DNA of 64,000 bases, from assembly GCA_026392845.1 (NCBI GenBank), contig JAPLBJ010000017.1, positions 50,880-114,879 on the forward strand, read 5' to 3'. The notes under the pieces were generated by a model. It made no database searches. It was not told where the DNA came from and saw nothing but the letters and a program-made list of their open reading frames with translations. How positions within the stretch are numbered: the stretch's first letter is position 1; each line of letters opens with the position of its first letter. This document shows, piece by piece, positions 9,336 to 18,120 of this stretch. A program made the translations under genes and the position numbers. Source of the stretch: Actinomycetota bacterium. Its GTDB lineage: Bacteria > Actinomycetota > Actinomycetes > Nanopelagicales > Nanopelagicaceae.

Positions 9336-10553
9336 TTGCGCCCAACGGCTCGAGTCTTGGTCGCACTTGCGATTCTTGCTTCGCTTTTCTCTTTTATAAA
9401 ATTTAGTCATTGCGAAGGTAAAAATTGGGCAACCCCCGATCAATATGTGCACGCTTGTTACTCAGATTTACCATCGCTATTTGGCGATCGCGAACTCAAT
9501 AAACATAAATGGGCTTATCTAGGCACAGAAAAAGCAGTGGAATACCCAGTAATTACTGGTCTTGTCATGTATGCAACTGCATTGATAACACCGTCAAATT
9601 CGAATAGCGCTACAAATTATTTTCTAATCAATGCTTTCCTTATCGCCCTTCTATTTATATTTATAGTAGTTCTTATCGCACATATAAAACCAAATTATTG
9701 GTATCTACTTCCTGTTGCTCCGGCAATGATTGCATCGCTCTATATTAATTGGGATCTTTGGGCAATTACATCGATGCTAATCGCAATTTATTGGTTTGAT
9801 AAAGAGAAATATAAATGGAGCGCACTTGCACTTGGTATTTCAATCTCGACAAAATTCATGCCAATATTTTTGTTACTACCAATATTTCTTATTCTCTGGC
9901 GCAAAAATAGAATTCGTGAAATTGCGCAATACTCAGGAATTGTTATTGCATCATGGTTAGCAATAAATCTGCCAGTCGCTCTCACCACCACGCAAGGATG
10001 GTGGCGTTTCTATGATTTGAATTTGTCACGTGGTGCTGATTGGGGGTCGCCATGGTTAGCATTTTCAATACTGGGAATAAATCTAGCAAATCTGAATTAC
10101 CTGACAATTTTGGCGCTACTTGCAGGCCTGACGATAATTACACTAATCTTTTTTGAATTTTCTATAACCCCAAAACTTGCGCAAATGAGTTTTATTCTTC
10201 TTGCTGTAGTAATGATTGTAAGTAAGGTCTATTCACCACAATATGTTTTGTGGCTTACTCCTCTTGCAATTCTTGCCCTGAACAAAGAGAGCATTCATGC
10301 TTTTTGGATCTGGCAAGGTGGCGAAATTATTTATCACATTGCAATCTGGCAACATCTTGCAACGGTTACTGGAGCCACCTTCGGGCTGCCGGCCAAGGGG
10401 TACGCCCTTCTCACACTCTTGCGTATCGCCACGACCATCTATCTCATCGCCGTAATCGCCCGCATCGCCATCAGAAATTCACGCACAGATGAGACCCGTC
10501 CACACACCAGGCTCTTCGATTTTCTCTTTGAGGGCTCTTCAAGTTACCCTTAG
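9336..10553 (+). CDS. GT87/DUF2029 polyprenol-phosphate-mannose-dependent glycosyltransferase-like protein
   Basis: Polytopic membrane protein, 405 aa with about ten helices and an early aromatic/acidic luminal loop (WATPDQYVHACYSD). The layout matches GT-C enzymes of the DUF2029/GT87 type, which transfer mannose from a polyprenol carrier to cell-envelope lipids or glycans. Start is TTG 9336, three bases after the PBP stop; there is no better start in frame. Gene order PBP–GT87–rpsF is conserved in actinobacteria (Rv0050/Rv0051). Substrate is not determined by sequence. Confidence 0.75.
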   Translation: MRPTARVLVALAILASLFSFIKFSHCEGKNWATPDQYVHACYSDLPSLFGDRELNKHKWAYLGTEKAVEYPVITGLVMYATALITPSNSNSATNYFLINAFLIALLFIFIVVLIAHIKPNYWYLLPVAPAMIASLYINWDLWAITSMLIAIYWFDKEKYKWSALALGISISTKFMPIFLLLPIFLILWRKNRIREIAQYSGIVIASWLAINLPVALTTTQGWWRFYDLNLSRGADWGSPWLAFSILGINLANLNYLTILALLAGLTIITLIFFEFSITPKLAQMSFILLAVVMIVSKVYSPQYVLWLTPLAILALNKESIHAFWIWQGGEIIYHIAIWQHLATVTGATFGLPAKGYALLTLLRIATTIYLIAVIARIAIRNSRTDETRPHTRLFDFLFEGSSSYP

Positions 10554-10561
10554 CCCTCCTC

Positions 10562-10583
10562 GAAGAACCCATATGGGTACTTC
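10562..10583 (+). other. Palindromic hairpin between GT87 and rpsF
   Basis: GAAG-A-ACCCATATGGGT-A-CTTC forms an almost perfect inverted repeat with a self-complementary core. A second weaker pair, AGGGCT (10531) with AGCCCT (10552), spans the GT87 stop codon. No U-run follows either, so a rho-independent terminator is not supported. They may limit read-through or form part of the rpsF leader. Confidence 0.5.
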
Positions 10584-10597
10584 AAGGAAGCACTAAC

Positions 10598-10641
10598 CCT
10601 CCTGTCACGGAAATACCGTGGCCGTCTTAGTCCAGAGGAGG
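10598..10641 (+). promoter_or_regulatory. S6:S18 ribosomal protein leader motif before rpsF
   Basis: CCTCCT (10598–10603) pairs with AGGAGG (10636–10641), which is the Shine-Dalgarno sequence of rpsF. Inside is a short hairpin CACGG-AAATA-CCGTG (10606–10620), followed at once by an unpaired CCG (10622–10624). This is the layout of the known autoregulatory RNA bound by the S6:S18 complex, in which an exposed CCG beside a hairpin mimics the 16S rRNA site. Binding would stabilise the outer stem and block translation of rpsF. Confidence 0.8.
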
Positions 10642-10652
10642 TCGGGTTACGC

Positions 10653-10937
10653 ATGCGTCACTATGAATTAATGGTCATTCTCGATCCAGAACTTGAAGAA
10701 CGTACAGTCACACCAAGCCTTGAGACATATCTCAAAATCATTAAAGACAGCGGAGGCCGCGTCGACAAGCTCGATGTATGGGGCCGTCGTCGTATGTCAT
10801 TTGAGATTCTAAAAAAAGGTGAAGGTATTTACGCAGTTGTTGATATGCACTGCGAGCCAGCTGCCATCAAAGAGTTAGATCGTCAACTCAATTTGAATGA
10901 GTCAGTTCTGCGCACCAAAGTTATTCGTCCAGAATAA
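10653..10937 (+). CDS. rpsF: 30S ribosomal protein S6
   Basis: Small-subunit protein that binds S18 on the platform of the 30S subunit. [16 protein letters not shown] at the N terminus and the WGRRRM segment (residues ~43–48) are diagnostic. Length 94 aa is normal for actinobacteria and lacks the Glu-rich tail of enterics. It is first gene of the rpsF-ssb-rpsR-rplI operon, with the Shine-Dalgarno AGGAGG held in the leader stem. Confidence 0.98.
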   Translation: MRHYELMVILDPELEERTVTPSLETYLKIIKDSGGRVDKLDVWGRRRMSFEILKKGEGIYAVVDMHCEPAAIKELDRQLNLNESVLRTKVIRPE

Positions 10938-10983
10938 TTTAAGAATTTATAGCACGGACCTAAAAGAGATTAGAGGATAAAAA

Positions 10984-11490
10984 ATGGCAGCAGGCGATAC
11001 AAACATCACTCTCATCGGTAACTTAACTGATGATCCAGAGCTACGTTTCACCCCTTCTGGTTACGCGGTTGCAAACTTTACGGTTGCATCCACTCCTCGA
11101 AATTACGATCGCACAACAAATACTTGGAAAGATGGAGACACTCTTTATCTCAGATGTTCTATTTGGCGCGAAGCGGCAGAGAGCGTTGCAGAGTCACTTA
11201 CAAAAGGAACTCGTGTAATGGTTACTGGTCGTTTGAAGCAGCGTTCATATGAAACAAAAGAGGGTGAAAAGCGAACTGTCTTTGAGGTAGAAGTTGATGA
11301 AGTCGGTCCATCACTTCGCTACGCAACAGCAAAGGTCACACGTACCCAACGCCAAGGCGGAGCACCAGCAGGTGGAGGATTTTCTGCTCCAGCAGGAGAT
11401 TCAATCAACGATGATCCTTGGGCTGCAGCATCTTCAACGCCAACTGGCGGAGGATGGGCAACCACAACTAACGACGAACCACCATTTTAA
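10984..11490 (+). CDS. ssb: Single-stranded DNA-binding protein
   Basis: Tetrameric OB-fold protein protecting single-stranded DNA in replication, recombination and repair. The OB fold covers residues 1–115, with [19 protein letters not shown] at the start. The tail is Gly/Ala/Pro-rich and ends in the acidic peptide DEPPF, the contact site for partner proteins. RBS AGAGGA precedes the ATG. It lies between rpsF and rpsR as in most bacteria. Confidence 0.97.
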   Translation: MAAGDTNITLIGNLTDDPELRFTPSGYAVANFTVASTPRNYDRTTNTWKDGDTLYLRCSIWREAAESVAESLTKGTRVMVTGRLKQRSYETKEGEKRTVFEVEVDEVGPSLRYATAKVTRTQRQGGAPAGGGFSAPAGDSINDDPWAAASSTPTGGGWATTTNDEPPF

Positions 11491-11565
11491 AAAACAAACC
11501 TATCCATCCATTCCTAGTTATAACCGTAAGGTAAAAAATTAGGGCACCCGATAAGGAGCACCACA

Positions 11566-11853
11566 ATGGGAGCAAGAAATAATAAGGCTCTACGCGAGCC
11601 AAAGAACAAGGGCGCAAAAGCAGCTGCCCTCAATAAGAAGTTCAAGAAGAAGCCTTGCAGCTTCTGCCAGAACAAGGTGAGCTATATCGATTACAAAGAT
11701 ATTGCAACACTTCGTAAGTACATCTCGGATCGCGGAAAGATTCGCGCTCGCCGAGTAACAGGTGCTTGCACACAACATCAACGCTCCATTGCAACTGCTG
11801 TAAAGAACAGCCGTGAAGTTGCTTTGTTGCCTTACACATCGACAGCAAGATAA
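11566..11853 (+). CDS. rpsR: 30S ribosomal protein S18
   Basis: Partner of S6 in the 30S platform. The core [20 protein letters not shown] is conserved and an N-terminal CSFC (residues 31–34) is part of the zinc-type (C+) form. 95 aa, with a basic N-terminal extension. RBS AAGGAG lies upstream of the ATG. Confidence 0.97.
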   Translation: MGARNNKALREPKNKGAKAAALNKKFKKKPCSFCQNKVSYIDYKDIATLRKYISDRGKIRARRVTGACTQHQRSIATAVKNSREVALLPYTSTAR

Positions 11854-11867
11854 GGAGCGAATCAACT

Positions 11868-12314
11868 ATGAAACTCATCCTTACTCGTGAAGTTGCAGGA
11901 CTCGGTTCTGCAGGAGATGTTGTAACTGTAAAAGATGGTTTTGCTCGCAATTTCTTGCTGCCACGTGGCAATGCAATTGCTTGGTCACTCGGTGGCGAAA
12001 AGCAGATCCTGAGCATCCGTCGTGCTCGCTCTGCTCGCGAAATTCGCGATATCGACCACGCAAAAGAGATCAAGGCAAAGCTTGAGTCAACAACAATTAC
12101 CGCAAAGGTAAAAGTTGGCGCAAAGGGCGTTCTCTTCGGTTCTGTAACAGATAAAGATGTAGCAGCTGCAATCAAGAGCGCTGTTGCAATCGATATCGAT
12201 CGTCACAGCATCAAGACAAAGGGCCACATCAAGAAGATCGGAAACCACGAAGTAAAGGTTTCACTTGGTCACAACGTTGTCGCAACCGTGACAGTAAGCG
12301 TTGTTGCTCAATAA
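11868..12314 (+). CDS. rplI: 50S ribosomal protein L9
   Basis: Large-subunit protein with an N-terminal rRNA-binding domain, a long connecting helix and a C-terminal domain. MKLILTREVAGLGSAGDVV and VKDGFARNFLLPRG are the family signature. 148 aa is the usual length. Last gene of the operon, followed by a terminator. Confidence 0.97.
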   Translation: MKLILTREVAGLGSAGDVVTVKDGFARNFLLPRGNAIAWSLGGEKQILSIRRARSAREIRDIDHAKEIKAKLESTTITAKVKVGAKGVLFGSVTDKDVAAAIKSAVAIDIDRHSIKTKGHIKKIGNHEVKVSLGHNVVATVTVSVVAQ

Positions 12315-12332
12315 ATAGTTAGTAATAAAGAG

Positions 12333-12358
12333 CCCGTCGCACTCGCGGCGGGTTTTTT
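12333..12358 (+). terminator. Rho-independent terminator after rplI
   Basis: CCCGTCGC-ACTC-GCGGCGGG forms an eight-pair stem with one G-U pair, followed directly by TTTTTT. It closes the rpsF-ssb-rpsR-rplI operon. Confidence 0.93.
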
Positions 12359-12396
12359 ATTTTAAATCTCAACTAATGAGAAGTAGAAAAATACTT

Positions 12397-12560
12397 TCCT
12401 CCACAGGTACGCAAAGAGAAAACGCCCGTATGACCTGCACTTATAGCAAGGTGTAACCCCTCATGGCAAAGTTACCCACAGAGCGTCCACCGATATTTAC
12501 ACAGGAAAAGTGCAATATTCACCTAGTTACCCACAACCTTATGCACACCCAGATTGGGTG
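12397..12560 (+). promoter_or_regulatory. Cluster of DnaA-box-like 9-mers upstream of dnaB
   Basis: The 343-bp gap between rplI and dnaB holds three same-strand 9-mers with one difference from TTATCCACA: TTACCCACA at 12472 and 12527, and TTATGCACA at 12539 (a full match to TTATNCACA). A weaker one, TCCTCCACA, is at 12397. The last box runs into a hairpin CACCCA-GAT-TGGGTG (12546–12560). No gene is visible in this gap. DnaA may bind here to regulate dnaB or to be titrated; see findings. Confidence 0.5.
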
Positions 12561-12657
12561 ATATTCGCTATCAATTGAGCGTGCATCTACGGTTACACCA
12601 TCGGAACATACGCGAGATTACGCGTAAATGTCAGTGCGTAATGAGAGGGTGGTCGAT

Positions 12658-14082
12658 GTGAGCATCGCAGAATTCCCTTCCCAAAGCAGCAACCGTAATC
12701 AAAACATAAATGCAGTTGGTGCTGAATTTGAGCGCACTCCCCCACAAGATTTATTAGCAGAGCAGAGTGTTCTTGGTGGAATGTTATTGAGCAAAGATGC
12801 AATCGCTGACGTTATTGAAATTCTCAAAGAGCGTGATTTTTATCGACCAGCACATGAATTAATTTACGATGCAATTCTTGATCTCTATGGGCGCGGTGAA
12901 CCAGCGGATGCTGTAACTGTCTCAGCTGAACTTACAAAGCGTGGAGATATTGCACGCGCAGGCGGCGCACCATATTTACATACACTTATTTCATCTGTAC
13001 CAACAGCTGCAAATGCTGGCTACTACGCAAAGATTGTTCGAGAACAAGCAATCATGCGCCGCCTTGTTGAAGCAGGTACAAAAATTGTGCAACTCGGTTA
13101 CACAACTGAAGGCGAAGTAGATGATGCAGTTGATCAAGCACAGGCCGAGGTTTATGCAGTAACAGAGCGTCGTGCATCAGAAGATTACGTGCAACTCTCA
13201 ACACTGATTCCTGCAGCACTTGATGAGATTGAAAATATCTCAAAGGGTTTAGGTGTCGAAGGCGTTATGACAGGTTTCAAAGATTTAGATGCGCTTACTC
13301 ACGGATTACATCCAGGAAATATGATTATTTTGGCTGCACGTCCTGCAATGGGTAAATCAACACTTGGTCTCGATATTGCACGCCATGCATCAATTCACAA
13401 TGGACAAACTTCTGTGATCTTCTCACTTGAAATGTCGAAGTCCGAAATCACAATGCGCATGCTCTCTGCAGAGGCACGTGTTGGCCTCAATAATATTCGC
13501 GCAGGCACATTAAGTGATGATGAATGGGCACGTCTTGCGCGACGTATGGGCGAGATCAACGAGGCACCTTTATTTATTGATGATTCACCTAACTTATCTA
13601 TGATGGAAATTCGCGCAAAAGCACGCCGTCTCAAGCAGCGCCACAACCTCAAACTTATTGTTATTGATTACTTACAGTTGATGAGCAGTGGAAAGAAAGT
13701 TGAAAACCGTCAGCAAGAAGTCTCTGAATTCTCTCGTCACTTGAAGTTGATGGCTAAAGAGCTAGATATTCCTGTTATCGCTATCTCACAGCTCAACCGT
13801 TCGCCAGAACAGCGCTCTGATAAGAAGCCATTGCTCTCTGACCTTCGTGAATCAGGTTCGATTGAACAAGATGCTGACGTTGTCATCATGCTCCACCGCG
13901 ATGATATGTATGATCGCGAAAACCGCACAGGTGAAGCGGATCTCATTGTTGCTAAGCACCGTAATGGACAGACAAAGACAATTACAGTTTCGGCGCAACT
14001 TCACTATGCGCGCTTTTTTGATATGCCACAGAATTCAGGAAGCGGTACGGATTTCACTCAAGGTCGCGCCCAAGAAGAATAA
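12658..14082 (+). CDS. dnaB: Replicative DNA helicase
   Basis: Hexameric 5'-3' helicase that opens the replication fork. The N-terminal DnaB domain begins PPQDLLAEQSVLGGML; the C-terminal RecA-like domain has Walker A ARPAMGKST and Walker B LIVIDYLQLM, then DLRESGSIEQDADVV and an arginine finger region near the end. No intein is present, unlike several mycobacterial copies. I prefer GTG 12658 (MSIAEFPSQ..., 474 aa) because GAGAGGG lies 8–14 bases upstream. The ATG at 12628 used in the ORF track has no ribosome binding site. Confidence 0.95.
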   Translation: MSIAEFPSQSSNRNQNINAVGAEFERTPPQDLLAEQSVLGGMLLSKDAIADVIEILKERDFYRPAHELIYDAILDLYGRGEPADAVTVSAELTKRGDIARAGGAPYLHTLISSVPTAANAGYYAKIVREQAIMRRLVEAGTKIVQLGYTTEGEVDDAVDQAQAEVYAVTERRASEDYVQLSTLIPAALDEIENISKGLGVEGVMTGFKDLDALTHGLHPGNMIILAARPAMGKSTLGLDIARHASIHNGQTSVIFSLEMSKSEITMRMLSAEARVGLNNIRAGTLSDDEWARLARRMGEINEAPLFIDDSPNLSMMEIRAKARRLKQRHNLKLIVIDYLQLMSSGKKVENRQQEVSEFSRHLKLMAKELDIPVIAISQLNRSPEQRSDKKPLLSDLRESGSIEQDADVVIMLHRDDMYDRENRTGEADLIVAKHRNGQTKTITVSAQLHYARFFDMPQNSGSGTDFTQGRAQEE

Positions 14083-14085
14083 AAA

Positions 14086-15006
14086 TTAGTGTGCTCGAAG
14101 ACGTGCACGATCTGCAACATAAATTCCTATCATGACAAGAACTCCACCAAAAATTTGAAGCGGAAGCCATGCTTCACGTAACCACCACCATGCAAGTATT
14201 CCAACGAGAACTGGTTCAACCATTCCAATCACACTACTCGTTGAAGCAGATAGAGTTTTGATTCCAGTGATAACCAAGAGATAAGGAACTATTGTTCCAA
14301 AGATAATAATCCACGCAATCAGAACCCACCCGTAGGAATCAAAGCCATCGAAGATTCCCTGCATATTGATTCGCTCGCCAAATACTTCAAAAGGAAAATT
14401 CCAAATAGGTAAAATTATTAGCCAAGTAAGAGTTGCGAAGGCAAAACCAAAAAAGGTGAGAGATTGAATATCTCGAGTTTTTGTAAGCTTTTCCCCCATA
14501 AGAAAATAGATACTCAGTGCTATTGCATCAAGGAATGCGGCGATCAGACCAATAGTGTCGAGGGTTCGCCCCTTCCATACTTGGGCGATAAATAAGAGTC
14601 CAATAAAGGCTAAGAAAATCGCTATCCACATATCTGTTGGAACAAAGCGCTTTTTTACATATTTGATCCATAAGACAATCCATATTGGGGCCGTGAATTC
14701 AATAATGAGAGCAAAACTGACATGCATTCGCGAAATAGCCATGAAGTAAAGGAATTGAACGGCGGCAACACCAATTATTCCAAAAAAGGCTAACTGTGGA
14801 AGCTCCTTTTTAGTTACTCGAAGTTTTTCACGTGAGCGAAAGAAGATGAGGAAAAAAAGAATAATAAAGGCACCCGTTGAGCGCACTTGAGCAAGATTGA
14901 GTGCGGATAAGGAGCTGGTAAGAACTAATTTTGAGACGATGCCGTTGAAGGAGAAAAGAAGTGCGCCAGCTAAAAGAAATAGCTCTCCCCGATGCTTTTG
15001 CAACAT
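14086..15006 (-). CDS. EamA/DMT-family transporter
   Basis: Ten-helix membrane protein of the drug/metabolite transporter superfamily, with two EamA repeats (about residues 5–135 and 148–298). The second repeat ends with the usual SVIGMVEPVLVGILAWWWLRE. 306 aa. Converges on dnaB with 3 bp between stops. Substrate unknown; RhtA-type amino-acid export is a common role in the family. Confidence 0.85.
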   Translation of the reverse strand: MLQKHRGELFLLAGALLFSFNGIVSKLVLTSSLSALNLAQVRSTGAFIILFFLIFFRSREKLRVTKKELPQLAFFGIIGVAAVQFLYFMAISRMHVSFALIIEFTAPIWIVLWIKYVKKRFVPTDMWIAIFLAFIGLLFIAQVWKGRTLDTIGLIAAFLDAIALSIYFLMGEKLTKTRDIQSLTFFGFAFATLTWLIILPIWNFPFEVFGERINMQGIFDGFDSYGWVLIAWIIIFGTIVPYLLVITGIKTLSASTSSVIGMVEPVLVGILAWWWLREAWLPLQIFGGVLVMIGIYVADRARLRAH

Positions 15007-15023
15007 CAGGTAAGGCTATCGGA

Positions 15024-16850
15024 TTAGAAAGCCGATTCTGCAATCTCCATGATGGAGCCATCAGTTGATTCAACAATCTTTCGATCAGCTTTAATATGAG
15101 GAAGAAAGTTCTGTACAAAGAATTGTGCAGATGCAATCTTTCCCTTATAAAACTCGGCATCTTTACCAGGATTGCCAGCGAGTTTTTCAACAGAAATATC
15201 AGCCTGGCGTAGTAATAGCCATGCAGTAATGATGTCTCCAACTGCCATCAGGCATCGGGATGTATTGAGACCGACTAGGTAAATCTTTTTTGCCTCAGTC
15301 TGTGACTCCATTGCATGGCCAACAAGATTTGCCACGATTCCATTGAGATCACCAAGTGCGGTAAAGAGTGCAGCTTTTTCACTTGCATGAGAGCCACCAG
15401 ATTCAGCAAATTTCTGAATCTCTTTACCGAGTAATCCAATAGCACGACCGCCGTCTTTGACAATCTTTCGGAAGAAGAAATCAAGGCCTTGAATTGCTGT
15501 TGTACCCTCATACAAAGTATCAATCTTTGCATCGCGCACATATTGTTCGATTGGCCAATCTCGGGTAAATCCTGCTCCACCAAATGTTTGAAGTGATTCA
15601 GTTCCAAGAAGCGTCCAAGATTTTTCACTTCCAAAACCCTTTACAACTGGGAGTAACAAATCATTGAGGGCGATCAGATCTGCGAGGCGATCTGCATCAT
15701 CAGCTAATTCCGCCAATTCAATTTCATCTTGAATAGAGGCTGTATAAAGCACCAAAGCACGCATTCCTTCAGAATATGACTTTTGAACCATCAAAGAACG
15801 GCGCACATCTGGATGATTAATAATGGTGACACGAGGGCTCGCCTTGTCATTCATTACTTTCATATCTCCACCTTGAACACGGGTCTTTGCATACGAGAGT
15901 GCTTGTTGGTATCCGGCAGATAGCGTTGCAATAGCTTTCGTACCAACCATCATTCGAGCGAATTCAATAATTTTGAACATCTGTGCGATGCCTTGGTGGA
16001 CATCTCCTAAGAGATAACCAACAGCAGGCTCGTGCTCTCCTAAATTGACTTCACATGTTGCAGAAACATTGAGTCCCATTTTGTCTTCAAGGGCTGTTAC
16101 ATAAACACCATTGCGTTTGCCCATTTCCCCTGTTTCAAAATCAAACATAAATTTAGGAATAAGAAATAATGAAAGCCCTTTTGTTCCTGGTCCGCCACCT
16201 TCACGTCGAGCAAGAACAAAGTGAACAACGTTTGGATAGAAGTCGGCATCACCTGATGTGATGTAACGCTTCGTTCCTGTGATGTGCCATGTTCCATCGC
16301 TTTGTTGCACTGCTTTCGAGCGACCTGCGCCAACATCAGAACCTGCATCTGGTTCAGTGAGTTGCATCGTTGCACCCCAGTGCTTTTCAACCATCTGCTT
16401 TGCAATTTTCTTTTGCTCATCTGTTCCAAGAACATATGCAACCTGTGCAAAGGCGTAACCAGAAGCGTAAATATGAATCGCTGGGTTTGATCCAAGCACC
16501 ATCTCCGCCATTGCCCATCGCACTGATGGTGGAACTTTCATTCCACCAAGATCAACGGGTGCATCTAAACGCCACCATTCACCATCAACATATGCCTTGT
16601 ATGACTTCTTAAAACTTTCTGGCAAAGTGACATTGCCTGTCTCTTTATTTAATATCGCACCTACACGATCGCCTTCAACAAAAGAGGCTGCAAGATCGTT
16701 TTCACACAAACGCTTCATCTCTTCAAGCATTCCGATTGCAGTTTCACGATCAACTTCTCCATATGGATTTGCACCCATAATTTTGTCGCGACCCAATAGG
16801 TCAAAGAGGCAGAATTCGATATCGCGCAGATTGGCTATGTAATGGCTCAT
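15024..16850 (-). CDS. Acyl-CoA dehydrogenase, FadE5-like
   Basis: FAD enzyme for the first oxidation of fatty-acid β-oxidation. The N terminus MSHYIANLRDIEFCLFDLLG is the signature of the long (about 610 aa) FadE5 group. The acyl-CoA dehydrogenase core follows: MQLTEPDAGSDVG (residues ~160–172), ITSGD, then the FAD/catalytic region TLYEGTTAIQGLDFFFRKI, in which TLYEGT contains the presumed base. A C-terminal extension typical of the group completes 608 aa. Transcribed alone, divergent from dcd. Chain-length preference cannot be read from sequence. Confidence 0.9.
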   Translation of the reverse strand: MSHYIANLRDIEFCLFDLLGRDKIMGANPYGEVDRETAIGMLEEMKRLCENDLAASFVEGDRVGAILNKETGNVTLPESFKKSYKAYVDGEWWRLDAPVDLGGMKVPPSVRWAMAEMVLGSNPAIHIYASGYAFAQVAYVLGTDEQKKIAKQMVEKHWGATMQLTEPDAGSDVGAGRSKAVQQSDGTWHITGTKRYITSGDADFYPNVVHFVLARREGGGPGTKGLSLFLIPKFMFDFETGEMGKRNGVYVTALEDKMGLNVSATCEVNLGEHEPAVGYLLGDVHQGIAQMFKIIEFARMMVGTKAIATLSAGYQQALSYAKTRVQGGDMKVMNDKASPRVTIINHPDVRRSLMVQKSYSEGMRALVLYTASIQDEIELAELADDADRLADLIALNDLLLPVVKGFGSEKSWTLLGTESLQTFGGAGFTRDWPIEQYVRDAKIDTLYEGTTAIQGLDFFFRKIVKDGGRAIGLLGKEIQKFAESGGSHASEKAALFTALGDLNGIVANLVGHAMESQTEAKKIYLVGLNTSRCLMAVGDIITAWLLLRQADISVEKLAGNPGKDAEFYKGKIASAQFFVQNFLPHIKADRKIVESTDGSIMEIAESAF

Positions 16851-16944
16851 ACGCTAATAATGCTACCCACCAGTAACTTATTCAAGCCGGGAGAGGCTGA
16901 TTTCGCTCCACCCGCGCAGGGAATCTAGGAGATAGGCTCCCCGC

Positions 16945-17523
16945 GTGCTACTAAGTGATCGCGATATCCGCATAGAGATTGCCGCAAAGCGGGTAGGAGT
17001 CGAGCCTTTTGAAGAGGCGATGATCCAGCCTTCTAGCGTTGATGTGCGCCTCGATAAGTTTTTTCGAGTATTCGAAAATCACAAGTACTCAGTTATTGAT
17101 CCATCTATCGAACAATCTGAGCTCACTCGCGAAGTAATTGTTGAAGGCGATGAACACTTTATTTTGCATCCAGGCGAATTTGTTTTGGCGAGCACCTATG
17201 AAGTCATCACTTTGCCAGACGATATTGCAGGTCGCCTAGAAGGAAAATCCTCGCTGGGACGTCTTGGTCTACTCACACATTCAACTGCAGGGTTTATCGA
17301 TCCAGGATTTAGTGGTCACATCACGCTCGAGCTATCTAATGTGGCCAACCTTCCAGTCAAACTTTTTCCTGGAATGAAGATTGGTCAACTCTGTCTCATC
17401 AAACTCTCATCTCCCGCCGAGCATCCATATGGCAGCGCCAAGTATGGTTCGAGGTATCAAGGACAGCGCGGACCTACCGCAAGCCGTTCCTTTTTGAACT
17501 TCCATCAATCTAAGATTAAGTAA
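16945..17523 (+). CDS. dcd: dCTP deaminase, probably bifunctional dCTP deaminase/dUTPase
   Basis: Makes dUTP (and probably dUMP) from dCTP for thymidylate synthesis. [20 protein letters not shown] and [16 protein letters not shown] closely match the mycobacterial Dcd, known to be bifunctional. Start GTG 16945 gives MLLSDRDI, the normal family start; AGGAGA lies about a dozen bases upstream, a rather long spacing. 192 aa, of normal length. Confidence 0.93.
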   Translation: MLLSDRDIRIEIAAKRVGVEPFEEAMIQPSSVDVRLDKFFRVFENHKYSVIDPSIEQSELTREVIVEGDEHFILHPGEFVLASTYEVITLPDDIAGRLEGKSSLGRLGLLTHSTAGFIDPGFSGHITLELSNVANLPVKLFPGMKIGQLCLIKLSSPAEHPYGSAKYGSRYQGQRGPTASRSFLNFHQSKIK

Positions 17524-17565
17524 ATAAGCGGGAATTTCATCCGCTACAAAGGGGTTGAATTAGAT

Positions 17566-18117
17566 ATGAAGACACTTATTGTTCTAGGAATTCTCGCACT
17601 CATTGTTCTCTTTTTGATTGCTCAGTACAACAAATTGATCCGTCTCAATATCGCTGTTGATGAGGCATGGTCTCAAATTGAAGTTCAACTCAAGCGTCGC
17701 TCTGATCTGATTCCAAACCTTGTTGAAACCGTAAAAGGGTATGCAACACATGAGAAAACAACTTTTGATGCCGTGATAACCGCGCGCGCTAAAGCAACTA
17801 CTGCATCTACGGTAGCCGATGTTGCTGCAGCTGATGGAATGTTGACTCAAGCACTTCGCGGATTACTTGCCGTTGCTGAGGCATATCCAGATTTGAAAGC
17901 ATCTGCAAACTTTTTATCATTGCAAGAAGAACTTTCAACAACTGAAAATAAAGTTGCCTTCTCCCGTCAGTTCTATAACGATAATGTGCGCTCGCTCAAT
18001 ACTGCTGTAAAAACAGTGCCCACCAATCTCTTTTCAGGCTTTGCAAAGGTTGAAGAGCGCGAATTTTATGAAGTAGAAGATCCGCAATCTCGTCAGGCAC
18101 CAAACGTAAACTTCTAA
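17566..18117 (+). CDS. LemA family protein
   Basis: Single N-terminal membrane helix (LIVLGILALIVLFLIAQYN) then a cytoplasmic or extracytoplasmic four-helix bundle. The family motif VDEAWSQIEVQLKRRSDLIPNLVETVKGYA is clear, as is FSRQFYNDNVRSLN. Precise role unknown; LemA genes often sit next to membrane proteases, and here HtpX follows 3 bp later, so a joint role in membrane protein quality control is likely. Confidence 0.93.
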   Translation: MKTLIVLGILALIVLFLIAQYNKLIRLNIAVDEAWSQIEVQLKRRSDLIPNLVETVKGYATHEKTTFDAVITARAKATTASTVADVAAADGMLTQALRGLLAVAEAYPDLKASANFLSLQEELSTTENKVAFSRQFYNDNVRSLNTAVKTVPTNLFSGFAKVEEREFYEVEDPQSRQAPNVNF

Positions 18118-18120
18118 TAC

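Noticed and set aside
10531-10583. Rho-independent terminator after the GT87 gene
   Set aside because: Hairpins can form but no U-run follows.
12397-12560. Calling the dnaB upstream region the chromosomal origin
   Set aside because: dnaA and dnaN are not in the window, the usual actinobacterial oriC lies between them, and only three good boxes are present. A DnaA-bound regulatory site is the safer reading.
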